Shown here piece by piece: positions 1 to 6,213 of a stretch of DNA of 7,348 nt (positions within the stretch are counted from its first letter, which is position 1; each line of letters starts with the position of its first letter). The position numbers and the translations under genes are program-made. The notes beneath the pieces were generated by a model, which saw only the letters and a program-made list of their open reading frames with translations, had not been told where the DNA came from and did no database searches. The stretch is from Candidatus Hydrogenedentota bacterium (GTDB lineage: Bacteria > Hydrogenedentota > Hydrogenedentia > Hydrogenedentales > SLHB01), in contig JAJDAB010000671.1 in assembly GCA_029262095.1 (NCBI GenBank), positions 1-7,348 on the forward strand, written 5' to 3'.

Positions 1-212
1 CCAAATCGCGCGGCGAGTTCCGCTTCCGAATCCACGTCAACTTTTGCGATCGTCAACACGTCCTCGGCTTCAATGGCCACTTCTTCGAGCGCCGGTGCAA
101 TCATGCGACACGGTCCGCACCACTCCGCCCAAAAATCGACCAATACCGGTCGACCGGCATTGAGAACGTTTGTCTCAAAGTCTTGCGTTGTTGTGTGAAT
201 AGGATTTGCCAT
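1..212 (-). CDS. trxA: Thioredoxin, N-terminal part (cut by left window edge)
   Basis: A small cytosolic thiol-disulfide oxidoreductase that reduces protein disulfides and is itself recharged by thioredoxin reductase. Reading the minus strand from ATG at 212-210 gives about 70 residues. They contain the hallmark active site WCGPC near residues 33-37, preceded by VLVDFWAEW and followed by RMIAPALEE and a VDVDSE strand, as in canonical thioredoxin 1. The frame stays open to base 1, so roughly the C-terminal third, including the cis-proline region, lies outside the window. The start is fixed by an AGGAGG ribosome binding site 8 bases upstream and a promoter just beyond it. There is no signal peptide, so it should be cytoplasmic. 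It is divergent from a CxxC-containing decarboxylase/AhpD-like gene, so a shared redox theme is plausible but not shown. Confidence 0.96.
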   Translation of the reverse strand, partial: MANPIHTTTQDFETNVLNAGRPVLVDFWAEWCGPCRMIAPALEEVAIEAEDVLTIAKVDVDSEAELAARF

Positions 213-220
213 GTTCTTAC

Positions 221-226
221 CCTCCT
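221..226 (-). promoter_or_regulatory. Ribosome binding site of thioredoxin gene
   Basis: The minus strand reads AGGAGG here, a perfect anti-Shine-Dalgarno match, 8 bases before the ATG at 212-210. It decides the thioredoxin start and implies strong translation. Confidence 0.9.
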
Positions 227-243
227 GATTTGTAGATACAACT

Positions 244-272
244 ATTGTATATGCAAATAAAGAATTTAGCAA
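244..272 (-). promoter_or_regulatory. Sigma-70-type promoter of thioredoxin gene
   Basis: On the minus strand, TTGCTA (272-267, 4 of 6 to TTGACA) and TACAAT (249-244, 5 of 6 to TATAAT) are separated by exactly 17 bases. The surrounding DNA is conspicuously AT-rich compared with the GC-rich genes, including the stretch upstream of the -35. Transcription would start near 237, giving a leader of about 25 bases that contains the ribosome binding site. This is inferred from motif match and position only. Confidence 0.65.
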
Positions 273-311
273 ATCTTATAAGTCGTTTGTTCATAAATAT
301 TTACAGGATGC

Positions 312-338
312 CGTCACAGCGACCTGGTCTGAATCGTC
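312..338 (+). promoter_or_regulatory. ECF41-type sigma factor promoter
   Basis: CGTCACA (312-318) and CGTC (335-338) are separated by exactly 16 bases. The published target motif of ECF41 sigma factors is TGTCACA, 16 bases, CGTC, so 10 of 11 motif bases match with the exact spacer. It lies about 40 bases upstream of the decarboxylase start, with the ribosome binding site in between, and that operon's second gene encodes an ECF41 factor. This arrangement (ECF41 factor activating the adjacent decarboxylase/oxidoreductase/epimerase-type gene) is the known one for the group. The expected transcript start is near 345. Autoregulation is inferred. Confidence 0.85.
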
Positions 339-364
339 TTATTAGTAAGCAAATAAAGCGACCT

Positions 365-370
365 AAGGAG
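365..370 (+). promoter_or_regulatory. Ribosome binding site of decarboxylase-family gene
   Basis: AAGGAG sits 7 bases before the ATG at 378 and fixes that start. No comparable site precedes the overlapping open frame that begins at 245. Confidence 0.85.
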
Positions 371-377
371 TCTCCCC

Positions 378-956
378 ATGCCCAGATTGCAGCCCGTGGA
401 CAAACCCCGAGGATTGAAAGCCAAACTTGCGTATTGGATGACGAAGCGCCAGTTTGGCAAAGTCATCACGCCGTTGAAAGTGGTCTACGCGCGTGTGCCT
501 GAGTCATTTGCGCTCGGGTATCGTATGAGCATGTTGGTGGAGAACGGTATGAAGATCCAGCCGGAACTGAAGTTCCTGGTGCAGACCCTGGTCTCATCGA
601 TCAACGATTGTGCGTTTTGCGTGGACTTCGCGAAACACCGGGCGTCGCGGATGAAAATCGATTGGGATAAGCCGAAGTCGATTCGTGCCTATGCAACGTA
701 CGGCGCGTTCACCGCTCGCGAACGTGCGGCACTGGCCTATGCCGAAGAGGCAACACTGCACAAACGCGTTTCAGACGATTCCTTCGCGACCGTGCGGGAA
801 CACTTCAACGAACGCGAGATCGTCGAGTTGACTATGCTCGTCGCGATTGACAACTACTATAATCTGATCAACATTCCGCTGGAAATTGAATCGGACGGAT
901 TCTGTTCGTTGCCGATCGGCGAGCGTACAAACAAGACCGCAAAAGCGGGCGCATGA
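378..956 (+). CDS. Carboxymuconolactone decarboxylase / AhpD-like family protein
   Basis: A 192-residue cytosolic protein of the CMD/AhpD superfamily, a fold of helical bundles used either for decarboxylation or for CxxC-based alkylhydroperoxidase chemistry. The key signature is CAFCVDFAKH, giving C78-x-x-C81 and H87, as in the AhpD-type redox site. It is preceded by a helix with LKFLVQTLVSSIND. A second family hallmark follows at about 114-125 (ERAALAYAEEAT), and a further helix EIVELTMLVAIDNYYNLIN lies at about 147-165. The CxxC favours peroxidase-like or thiol redox activity over true carboxymuconolactone decarboxylation, but the substrate is unknown. Its last codon and stop overlap the start of the ECF41 sigma gene (ATGA, 953-956), so the two are cotranscribed and probably translationally coupled. 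The ECF41-type promoter upstream makes it the expected main target of that sigma factor. Confidence 0.93.
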   Translation: MPRLQPVDKPRGLKAKLAYWMTKRQFGKVITPLKVVYARVPESFALGYRMSMLVENGMKIQPELKFLVQTLVSSINDCAFCVDFAKHRASRMKIDWDKPKSIRAYATYGAFTARERAALAYAEEATLHKRVSDDSFATVREHFNEREIVELTMLVAIDNYYNLINIPLEIESDGFCSLPIGERTNKTAKAGA

Positions 957-1834
957 CCAGCGCGACCGACACCTTTACCGAGCTGCGACCACTACTATTC
1001 GGCGTCGCCTATCGCATGCTTGGCAGCGTGACGGATGCGGAAGACACCGTTCAGGACGCATTCTTGCGATGGACCGGCGTGGACAGTGACCAAGTAGATT
1101 CGCCGCGGGCATACTTGACCACCGTGGTAACCCGTCTTTGCCTCGACCGCTTGAAGTCAGCGAGAACGAAGCGTGAGGTTTACGAGGGCCCGTGGTTGCC
1201 GGAGCCGTTGGTGGATGAGGGCACGGCAGCGGCGGGTCGCGCATCGGAGTTGGCGGATTCGCTGTCGATGGCCTTCATGGTCTTGTTGGAAAAACTATCG
1301 CCGCCCGAGCGCGCGGCTTTTCTACTGCGGGAAGTGTTCGATCTCGACTATCCGGAAGTTGCGGCAGCCCTGGAGCGTAACGAGCCCGCATGTCGGCAGC
1401 TGGTCCGACGGGCGAGGACGAGGCTTCATCAGCCGGAACGGCGCTTCGAGGCGTCGGAGGCGGACAGTGAGCGATTGCGGGAGCAGTTCATCGCGGCGAC
1501 CGGTGCTGGCGATTTGCCCGGACTCGTATGCCTCCTAGCTGACGATGCCGCAGTATATACGGACCATGGTGGCAAGGCGGCTGCCGCCCGGCGCACGATT
1601 CTGGGTGCGGACAAGGTTGCCCGATTCTTCATTGGTGTGTCTCAGAAATTTCGCCAGCCGGATTCGTCGATGGAAGAACGGGTAGTGAATGGTCATCCGG
1701 GGTTCGTCGTTTTCGAGCGCGGGCATGCCGTAACGGCGGGCAGCCTGGAAATGCGAGATGGCCGGGTTTCCGCGATATACATTGTCCGCAACCCGGAAAA
1801 ACTGCGGCACATTCACCCCATTCAAGCCGTATAA
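953..1834 (+). CDS. ECF41 family RNA polymerase sigma factor with SnoaL-like C-terminal domain
   Basis: A 293-residue extracytoplasmic-function sigma factor (SigJ-like). Region sigma-2 spans about 8-75 (RMLGSVTDAEDTVQDAFLRW, then PRAYLTTVVTRLCLDRLKS). Region sigma-4 spans about 100-160 (LSPPERAAFLLREVFDLDYPEVA, then a helix-turn-helix ending VRRARTRLH). A SnoaL/NTF2-like domain follows at about 170-293. All three hallmark ECF41 motifs are visible: WLPEP at 81-85 in the linker, DHGGK at 204-208 (usually DGGGK), and NPEKL at 280-284 (usually NPDKL). In this group no separate membrane anti-sigma factor is needed. The fused C-terminal domain contacts the core sigma and both activates and restrains it, and its physiological signal is unknown. 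The start codon overlaps the upstream stop by ATGA, and no good ribosome binding site of its own is seen, consistent with translational coupling. Confidence 0.95.
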   Translation: MTSATDTFTELRPLLFGVAYRMLGSVTDAEDTVQDAFLRWTGVDSDQVDSPRAYLTTVVTRLCLDRLKSARTKREVYEGPWLPEPLVDEGTAAAGRASELADSLSMAFMVLLEKLSPPERAAFLLREVFDLDYPEVAAALERNEPACRQLVRRARTRLHQPERRFEASEADSERLREQFIAATGAGDLPGLVCLLADDAAVYTDHGGKAAAARRTILGADKVARFFIGVSQKFRQPDSSMEERVVNGHPGFVVFERGHAVTAGSLEMRDGRVSAIYIVRNPEKLRHIHPIQAV

Positions 1835-1850
1835 TCCGAGACGCCCCCTG

Positions 1851-1882
1851 TTCGACCCCGTCGGGACTAAAAAACGGTCGAA
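1851..1882 (+). other. Inverted repeat after the sigma factor gene (possible weak transcription end)
   Basis: TTCGACC (1851-1857) and GGTCGAA (1876-1882) are perfect 7-base inverted arms separated by 18 bases. A small CCCG/CGGG hairpin and a run of six A lie inside the loop. It begins 17 bases after the sigma factor stop. No T tract follows the right arm, so it is not a classic intrinsic terminator. It could be an operator for the next gene or chance. Confidence 0.3.
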
Positions 1883-1931
1883 TTGCGTTTACTTTCTTGG
1901 CGCCTCTCCTGCCATACTAACCTGGATTCTC

Positions 1932-4532
1932 ATGACTACGACCATGCCTCGAAATATTCGCACTGAGCTAGAAGCCATCATGCCCACGGTTGAAAAACCG
2001 TCGCGCTACCTGGGTACGGAACTCAATTCCACGCATAAGAATCCCGCTGATGTTGACTTGCGGGTCGCGCTGGTTTTTCCGGATTTGTACGATCTAGGAC
2101 TTGGAAACCTGGGCATTCTAATTCTCTACGCCATTTTGAACGACCTCCCTTGGTGTTGGTGCGAACGCGCTTATACCCCGGCCCCGGACATGGAAACGAA
2201 ACTGCGCGAAAACGATTTGCCGTTATTCGTGAATGAGTCGAAAGACTCCCTCGATGAGATGGACCTGATCGGGTTTACGCTTCAGTCTGAACTGACGTAT
2301 ACCAATATTTTGAACGCGATCGATTTGGCGGGTCTGCCGCTCCGTACAGCAGACCGGGGAGATGATCATCCATTGATCATGGCCGGTGGCCCTTCGGTGT
2401 TTAATCCCGAGCCGCTTGCGCCGTTCATCGATTTCTTTATCATTGGCGAGGGCGAGGACGCGATTGTCGAACTAGCTGAAGTAATGCGTGCCCACTTGGG
2501 TGCGACTCGTTCGGAGAAGCTGGAAGCGCTGGCGAAACTTGAGGGCGTGTACATCCCAGAATTGTATCCCTTCGAAACGCTGCCGGACGGCCGAATTCTA
2601 CCGAAAGAAGACGCAGCACCTATCGTTAAGCGTACAGTTCAGGACCTGGACGGTGCGCGTTTTCCCACGAATTACATTGTGCCTTTCACACAGCAAGTTC
2701 ATGATCGTATTGGGTTAGAAGTCTTGCGCGGTTGTACACAAGGTTGCCGGTTTTGTCAGGCCGGCATGGTGACCCGTCCGGTGCGCGAACGTAGCCTGGA
2801 CAAAGTTGATGAGTTGCTGGAACGCACGTTGGAAAATACGGGCTATGAGGAAGTTTCGCTCGTGTCGCTGTCGACGTGCGACTTCTCACGTCCGCGAACG
2901 CTGGTCGAACGGGCAGCGCAGGCCGGCGTGGAGAATCGGGTAAGTGTCTCTCTCCCTTCGCTTCGATTGGATTCGTTTTCGGTTGAGTTGGCGGACATGG
3001 TCGCGGGCGTGCGGCGCAGTGGTCTGACGTTTGCGCCGGAGGCGGCGACCCCAAGACTGCGCGCGGTGATTAATAAATGGATTCCTGACGAAGAACTGTT
3101 GCAAATGTCTGCCGAGGCCTACAAGCGCGGCTGGAAACACATCAAGACGTATTTCATGATTGGTTTGCCGACGGAGCGGGACGAAGACGTCGAAGCAATC
3201 GTTGACCTTTGCGCACGTACACTCGCGCAAGGCAAGACGATTCGTCCCTCGGCGAAGATTAATACGGGCGTATCCACGTTTGTGCCGAAGCCGTTTACGC
3301 CGTTTCAGTGGGCGGCGCAGATTTCGTTGGACGAAGCGAAACGGCGTCAGGGGATACTCGAAGCCGGATTCAAGAAACTTCCGGGCATCAAGTTTGGTCG
3401 TCACGAAGCGCGGCTTACGTTCATCGAAGGATTATTAACGCGCTCTGACCGGCGTGCAGGCGATTTGCTCGAAGCTGCTTGGCGAAACGGCGCTCGGTTG
3501 GAGTCCTGGGACGAGCACCTGAATTGGAACGCTTGGACCAAGGCTATCGAGGAAACTGGATTCGACGCAGATGATGCGCTTCGCGAACGCGCGTTGGATG
3601 AGCGGTTACCCTGGGATCATATCGACGTGTTGATTCCGAAGTCGTGGTTTCAAGAGGACTGGGCGCGGGCACTCGAATTGAAACACGCGCAAGATTGTCG
3701 AGCGGGCAAATGTCATCTCTGCGGTGTGATCTATCGCGAACGCGACCTTTGCAAACATATGTTGAAACGGCAAAAGGCGGGCCGTGCGGAAGAAGCGGAC
3801 TGGACACCCACGCCTCGTCCCGCGTATGAAGAACCGCTCGCTGTGCAACGCCTGCGGCTGCGCATTGGCCGTAGTGGTGAGGCTCGTTTCCTGTCGCATC
3901 TGGAGTTGGTCAACGTCTGGATACGCGCATTGCGTCGCGCGAAGGCACCGCTGTCCTATTCACAAGGGTTCCACGCGCATCCGCGCATTAACTTTTCGAG
4001 CGCGCCGCCGGTTGGCGAAGAGTCGCGCGGCGATTTGATGGACATCGTTCTCAAATCGCGGATCGATGCGGAGGCGTTTTTGGCGCGGTTGATCGAAAGG
4101 CTCCCAACCGGGATTCACGCATTCACCATCGAAGAAGTACCGTTAAACGCGCCAGCGCTCATGGCGAGTTTGAGCGGACATCGGTATCGTCTCGAAGCCA
4201 ATGAGTCGTTGGAAACAATCGAATGCCGCGTAGCCGAGCTCCTGGATTCCGACGAAATAAATGTTGAGCGCCGGCAAAAAAAGAAGGCCAAAGGCGGTCG
4301 GTACGAAAAACGACGTCCCGCAATGAAACTCGTAAACGTGCGCCCGATGATCGCGGAGTTGCGCGCGGAGCCATCGGCTCAGGGTTGCTCGATTCACCTT
4401 GAGACGCGGGTAGTCGAAAAACGTGGAGTCCGAATACGCGAGATACTCGCCATGCTTCAACTCGATTCGGCTACAACGCGCATCGTCAAAGAAGAATCTA
4501 TGCTGGCCGAGTCCGTGACAGCTTCCGCGTAG
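1932..4532 (+). CDS. B12-binding-like radical SAM protein fused to DUF2344 (TIGR03960 + TIGR03936 type)
   Basis: About 866 residues. Residues 42-180 resemble the B12-binding region of YgiQ-like radical SAM proteins (VALVFPDLYDLGLGNLGI; IMAGGPSVFNPEP; IIGEGEDAI). The radical SAM core follows, with the 4Fe-4S motif C268-xxx-C272-xx-C275 within LRGCTQGCRFCQAG, and later KTYFMIGLPTE. A Cys-rich linker (C589, C594, C597, C607) could bind metal. From about 638 comes the DUF2344 domain (RLRLRIGRSGEARFLSHLE; YSQGFHAHPRINF). The family is widespread, its substrate is not established, and the two parts occur fused or as adjacent genes. The open frame extends back to 1758, but that overlaps the sigma gene. 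I chose ATG 1932, because the family N-terminus (roughly MNIREELEKIL) aligns with MPRNIRTELEAIM just after it. ATG 1944 is equally possible. No clear ribosome binding site or promoter is visible. The RNase E/G and ribosomal protein L21/L27 genes that often sit nearby are absent here. Confidence 0.92.
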   Translation: MTTTMPRNIRTELEAIMPTVEKPSRYLGTELNSTHKNPADVDLRVALVFPDLYDLGLGNLGILILYAILNDLPWCWCERAYTPAPDMETKLRENDLPLFVNESKDSLDEMDLIGFTLQSELTYTNILNAIDLAGLPLRTADRGDDHPLIMAGGPSVFNPEPLAPFIDFFIIGEGEDAIVELAEVMRAHLGATRSEKLEALAKLEGVYIPELYPFETLPDGRILPKEDAAPIVKRTVQDLDGARFPTNYIVPFTQQVHDRIGLEVLRGCTQGCRFCQAGMVTRPVRERSLDKVDELLERTLENTGYEEVSLVSLSTCDFSRPRTLVERAAQAGVENRVSVSLPSLRLDSFSVELADMVAGVRRSGLTFAPEAATPRLRAVINKWIPDEELLQMSAEAYKRGWKHIKTYFMIGLPTERDEDVEAIVDLCARTLAQGKTIRPSAKINTGVSTFVPKPFTPFQWAAQISLDEAKRRQGILEAGFKKLPGIKFGRHEARLTFIEGLLTRSDRRAGDLLEAAWRNGARLESWDEHLNWNAWTKAIEETGFDADDALRERALDERLPWDHIDVLIPKSWFQEDWARALELKHAQDCRAGKCHLCGVIYRERDLCKHMLKRQKAGRAEEADWTPTPRPAYEEPLAVQRLRLRIGRSGEARFLSHLELVNVWIRALRRAKAPLSYSQGFHAHPRINFSSAPPVGEESRGDLMDIVLKSRIDAEAFLARLIERLPTGIHAFTIEEVPLNAPALMASLSGHRYRLEANESLETIECRVAELLDSDEINVERRQKKKAKGGRYEKRRPAMKLVNVRPMIAELRAEPSAQGCSIHLETRVVEKRGVRIREILAMLQLDSATTRIVKEESMLAESVTASA

Positions 4533-4547
4533 CGGATCACTGATCCG
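4533..4547. repeat. Perfect palindrome directly after the radical SAM stop codon
   Basis: CGGATCA, C, TGATCCG is a perfect 7-base inverted repeat with a one-base centre (realistically a 6-base stem with a 3-base loop). It starts at the base following the TAG stop. No T tract follows on either strand, so a classic intrinsic terminator is not supported. In the convergent gap between the radical SAM gene and the small minus-strand gene it may act as a 3' stabilising hairpin. Confidence 0.45.
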
Positions 4548-4605
4548 TCATCCGCATCCCTATACCGGATCGGCCCATCCTTCCAGTTCAACCCCTATAG
4601 ACACG

Positions 4606-4809
4606 CTAGCGCCATCGCTTCGTCCGTGTGCCCAACGCGTCCGCGCGTGCTTTGCGGCGGCGTTGTTCTTCAGGGGGAATGTCGGCAAGGGCAGCGCGCA
4701 ATCGCGCGAGCGCTGCCGCAATCGCCGGGTCACGCGGTCGTTTCCGCCTCGGATTGTTGGGCGTGGAATAGGGAGTTGGATCAAACAGATAGGTCGCATG
4801 TTGAATCAT
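4606..4809 (-). CDS. Small basic protein of unknown family, 67 residues
   Basis: I do not recognise a family. The protein begins with a tyrosine/proline-rich segment (MIQHATYLFDPTPYSTPNNP, residues 1-20), then a basic patch RRKRPRD at 21-27. A probably helical Ala/Arg-rich stretch (AIAAALARLRAAL) covers about 29-41, and a very basic tail (EEQRRRKARADALGTRTKRWR) ends it. There are no cysteines, signal peptide or membrane segment, so a nucleic-acid or ribosome contact is possible but only guessed from charge. Support for a real gene is an AAGGTG ribosome binding site 6 bases before the ATG, a near-consensus promoter upstream, and codons often ending in G or C as in the neighbours. It converges on the radical SAM gene. 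The overlapping minus frame 4799-4560 lacks such signals. Confidence 0.65.
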   Translation of the reverse strand: MIQHATYLFDPTPYSTPNNPRRKRPRDPAIAAALARLRAALADIPPEEQRRRKARADALGTRTKRWR

Positions 4810-4815
4810 GGTTTA

Positions 4816-4821
4816 CACCTT
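4816..4821 (-). promoter_or_regulatory. Ribosome binding site of the 67-residue protein gene
   Basis: The minus strand reads AAGGTG, 6 bases before the ATG at 4809-4807. It is a moderate Shine-Dalgarno match and selects this start over the shifted open frame starting at 4799. Confidence 0.6.
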
Positions 4822-4840
4822 AGCTGTATATTTATTCAGT

Positions 4841-4870
4841 ATTTTACATGGGTGTTTGATCTCCTGTCAA
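4841..4870 (-). promoter_or_regulatory. Near-consensus sigma-70 promoter of the small gene
   Basis: On the minus strand, TTGACA (4870-4865, 6 of 6) and TAAAAT (4846-4841, 5 of 6) are separated by 18 bases. This is the strongest sigma-70-type promoter in the window. A start near 4834 gives a leader of about 25 bases, AT-rich and ending in the ribosome binding site of the 67-residue gene. It lies between that gene and the end of the HDOD gene, so the small gene need not depend on read-through. Confidence 0.75.
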
Positions 4871-4879
4871 GGGGGCTCG

Positions 4880-4897
4880 AAAAAGGGCCTTTCAGGC
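4880..4897 (-). terminator. Short candidate intrinsic terminator of the HDOD gene
   Basis: On the minus strand, GCCT-GAA-AGGC forms a 4-base GC-rich stem that begins on the last base of the TAG stop. It is followed by CC and five T (4884-4880). The stem is short for an efficient terminator, but the position right after the stop and just before a new promoter is as expected. Confidence 0.35.
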
Positions 4898-6213
4898 TAG
4901 GCGATGGGGCGAATTTCGGCGAGGATGGAATCAGCGATTGCTGGGTCAAGGCCAGCGATTTCGAAGAGGTGTTTGGTCCCCGGTTGGAGGGCCGGATTCG
5001 GGGAGTCGTTGAGAAGGGCGCGGGCAAGGGATCGCGCACAGGCGACTACTGCGGCGCTTTCCCGGTGCGCTTCGGAGCTTGCGGGGTCGAGCTGGTCTCG
5101 GATGGCACCTGAAAGGGTTGGCGGGACATTCCATGCGTCCAACAATTCATGACCGGCCTCGGCGAAAGACATTCCGAATCGCTGCGTCTCTTGGGTCGAC
5201 CATTGCGTGCTGTTAACACTTTGGAGGCTTGCGTAGAATTCCGGCTCGATTTCGGCGAGTGCGACTCGGCCAATGGCGTGGAGCAGTCCGGCGGCGTACA
5301 TTCCGCCGGTATCGGTATGGCCGCAGGCGCGCGCAACTTTTTCGCAGGCGTGTGCACATAGAATCGATTCGTAGGCGTGTGCATCGAGGTCAAGGGCGCC
5401 ATGGATGCGGCCTGAATCCAATGCGAGCGCGCGCACGGTTTCTGCGCCAAGAATCGAGCACGCGAGGGCTACACTCCCGACTTCGCCACTTAAGCCGAAC
5501 GCCTCGGAATTCGCCGCACGCAACGTGCTCGCGGTGAGCGAGGGTGTGCCACAGACGAAATCGCAGACCTCGATGACGGATGGTACATTTGAACCCCAAA
5601 GCCCGTCGAATCGTTGAAGCGCGGTGCTCGATATGGGCAATGAATCAAGTGCGCGCAGTTGTTCGACGGTGTCGCTCTTGGCTGCGGTAGACGTGCCTGC
5701 GGATTTGGTCGATAAGTTCAGTCCGCTAAACGAATCACCTTCGTCGGTGCTCTCGGAGGGGTATTGTTTTTCGATTGCACTGAGTAAATCGTGCGATCGA
5801 CAAAGTACCGCTTTGACCCGGCGCCCGGTCAGCGCCTCGACTTCCGCTATTGTGGCGGTATCGACTGGATACGCCATTGCGACGGTCAGGAGTTTGCCTA
5901 GGGCATCGATGGGCATTACCAACCGATTGCGCGCAAGATCGCTGGGGATCAGCTCAGCGAGTCCACGTTCGACGACGTATTGGCTGATATCGATACCCGC
6001 GATTCCTGGTTGCTTGGATAAGAATTCGTGCAAATCGCCCGGCGCGAGGTGTCCTTCGTTGACGAGATGCTGAAGGATATGGCCTCCGGATTCTGCTGCA
6101 CTGAGTGCTTCACTGAGCTGCGGGGCGGTCGCGATGCCTTCCTCAAGCAAGACTCGACCCATAGCGCGTTGGGCTTCCAGTTGATTTTTTGGGGGGTGGG
6201 CAGAATTTTCCAC
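4897..6213 (-). CDS. MshEN/GspE-N-terminal-like domain plus HDOD domain protein
   Basis: About 438 residues, soluble, with no membrane segment. Residues about 18-150 resemble the N-terminal domain of type II secretion/pilus ATPases (MshEN/GSPII_E_N): two helical LLEEGIATAPQL / LVNEGHLAPGDL segments, then RNRLVMPIDALGKLLTVAMAYPVD and VEALTGRRVKAVL. In some proteins this domain binds cyclic di-GMP, and the exact binding motif here is diverged. A low-complexity Ser/Thr linker covers about 152-182. An HDOD domain covers about 185-400 (LDSLPISSTALQRF; LRAANSEAFGL; ACSILGAETVRAL; YAAGLLHAIGRVAL). The HD motif is LHAIG at 311-315 with Ala in place of the Asp usual in LHDIG, so hydrolase activity is unlikely and a scaffold/signalling role is inferred. 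The start is a GTG (6213-6211) with no clear ribosome binding site. ATG at 6162, codon 18, right before the conserved domain, is a serious alternative. Confidence 0.85.
   Translation of the reverse strand: MENSAHPPKNQLEAQRAMGRVLLEEGIATAPQLSEALSAAESGGHILQHLVNEGHLAPGDLHEFLSKQPGIAGIDISQYVVERGLAELIPSDLARNRLVMPIDALGKLLTVAMAYPVDTATIAEVEALTGRRVKAVLCRSHDLLSAIEKQYPSESTDEGDSFSGLNLSTKSAGTSTAAKSDTVEQLRALDSLPISSTALQRFDGLWGSNVPSVIEVCDFVCGTPSLTASTLRAANSEAFGLSGEVGSVALACSILGAETVRALALDSGRIHGALDLDAHAYESILCAHACEKVARACGHTDTGGMYAAGLLHAIGRVALAEIEPEFYASLQSVNSTQWSTQETQRFGMSFAEAGHELLDAWNVPPTLSGAIRDQLDPASSEAHRESAAVVACARSLARALLNDSPNPALQPGTKHLFEIAGLDPAIADSILAEIRPIA

Noticed and set aside
245..502. 85-residue open frame on the plus strand upstream of and overlapping the decarboxylase gene
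   Set aside because: It overlaps the true gene in another frame, starts inside the thioredoxin promoter region and has no ribosome binding site.
1758..1931. Upstream extension of the radical SAM open frame
   Set aside because: It lies mostly inside the sigma factor gene, and the added residues do not resemble the family N-terminus, which begins around 1932-1944.
2886..3404. 172-residue minus-strand open frame within the radical SAM gene
   Set aside because: It is antisense to strongly supported coding sequence, with Arg-rich shadow-like composition and no family resemblance.
4513..4519. TGTCACG on the minus strand, resembling an ECF41 -35 element
   Set aside because: No CGTC occurs 16 bases downstream, and no gene starts there in that direction.
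4560..4799. 79-residue minus-strand frame overlapping the 67-residue gene
   Set aside because: It lacks its own ribosome binding site. The 67-residue frame starts right after one and has better codon use.
4663..5112. 149-residue plus-strand open frame spanning the small gene, its promoter and the end of the HDOD gene
   Set aside because: It runs antisense through a strong minus-strand promoter and the HDOD coding end, and its composition looks accidental.
5624..6073. 149-residue plus-strand open frame antisense to the HDOD gene
   Set aside because: The minus-strand HDOD reading has clear domain signatures. This frame shows none.
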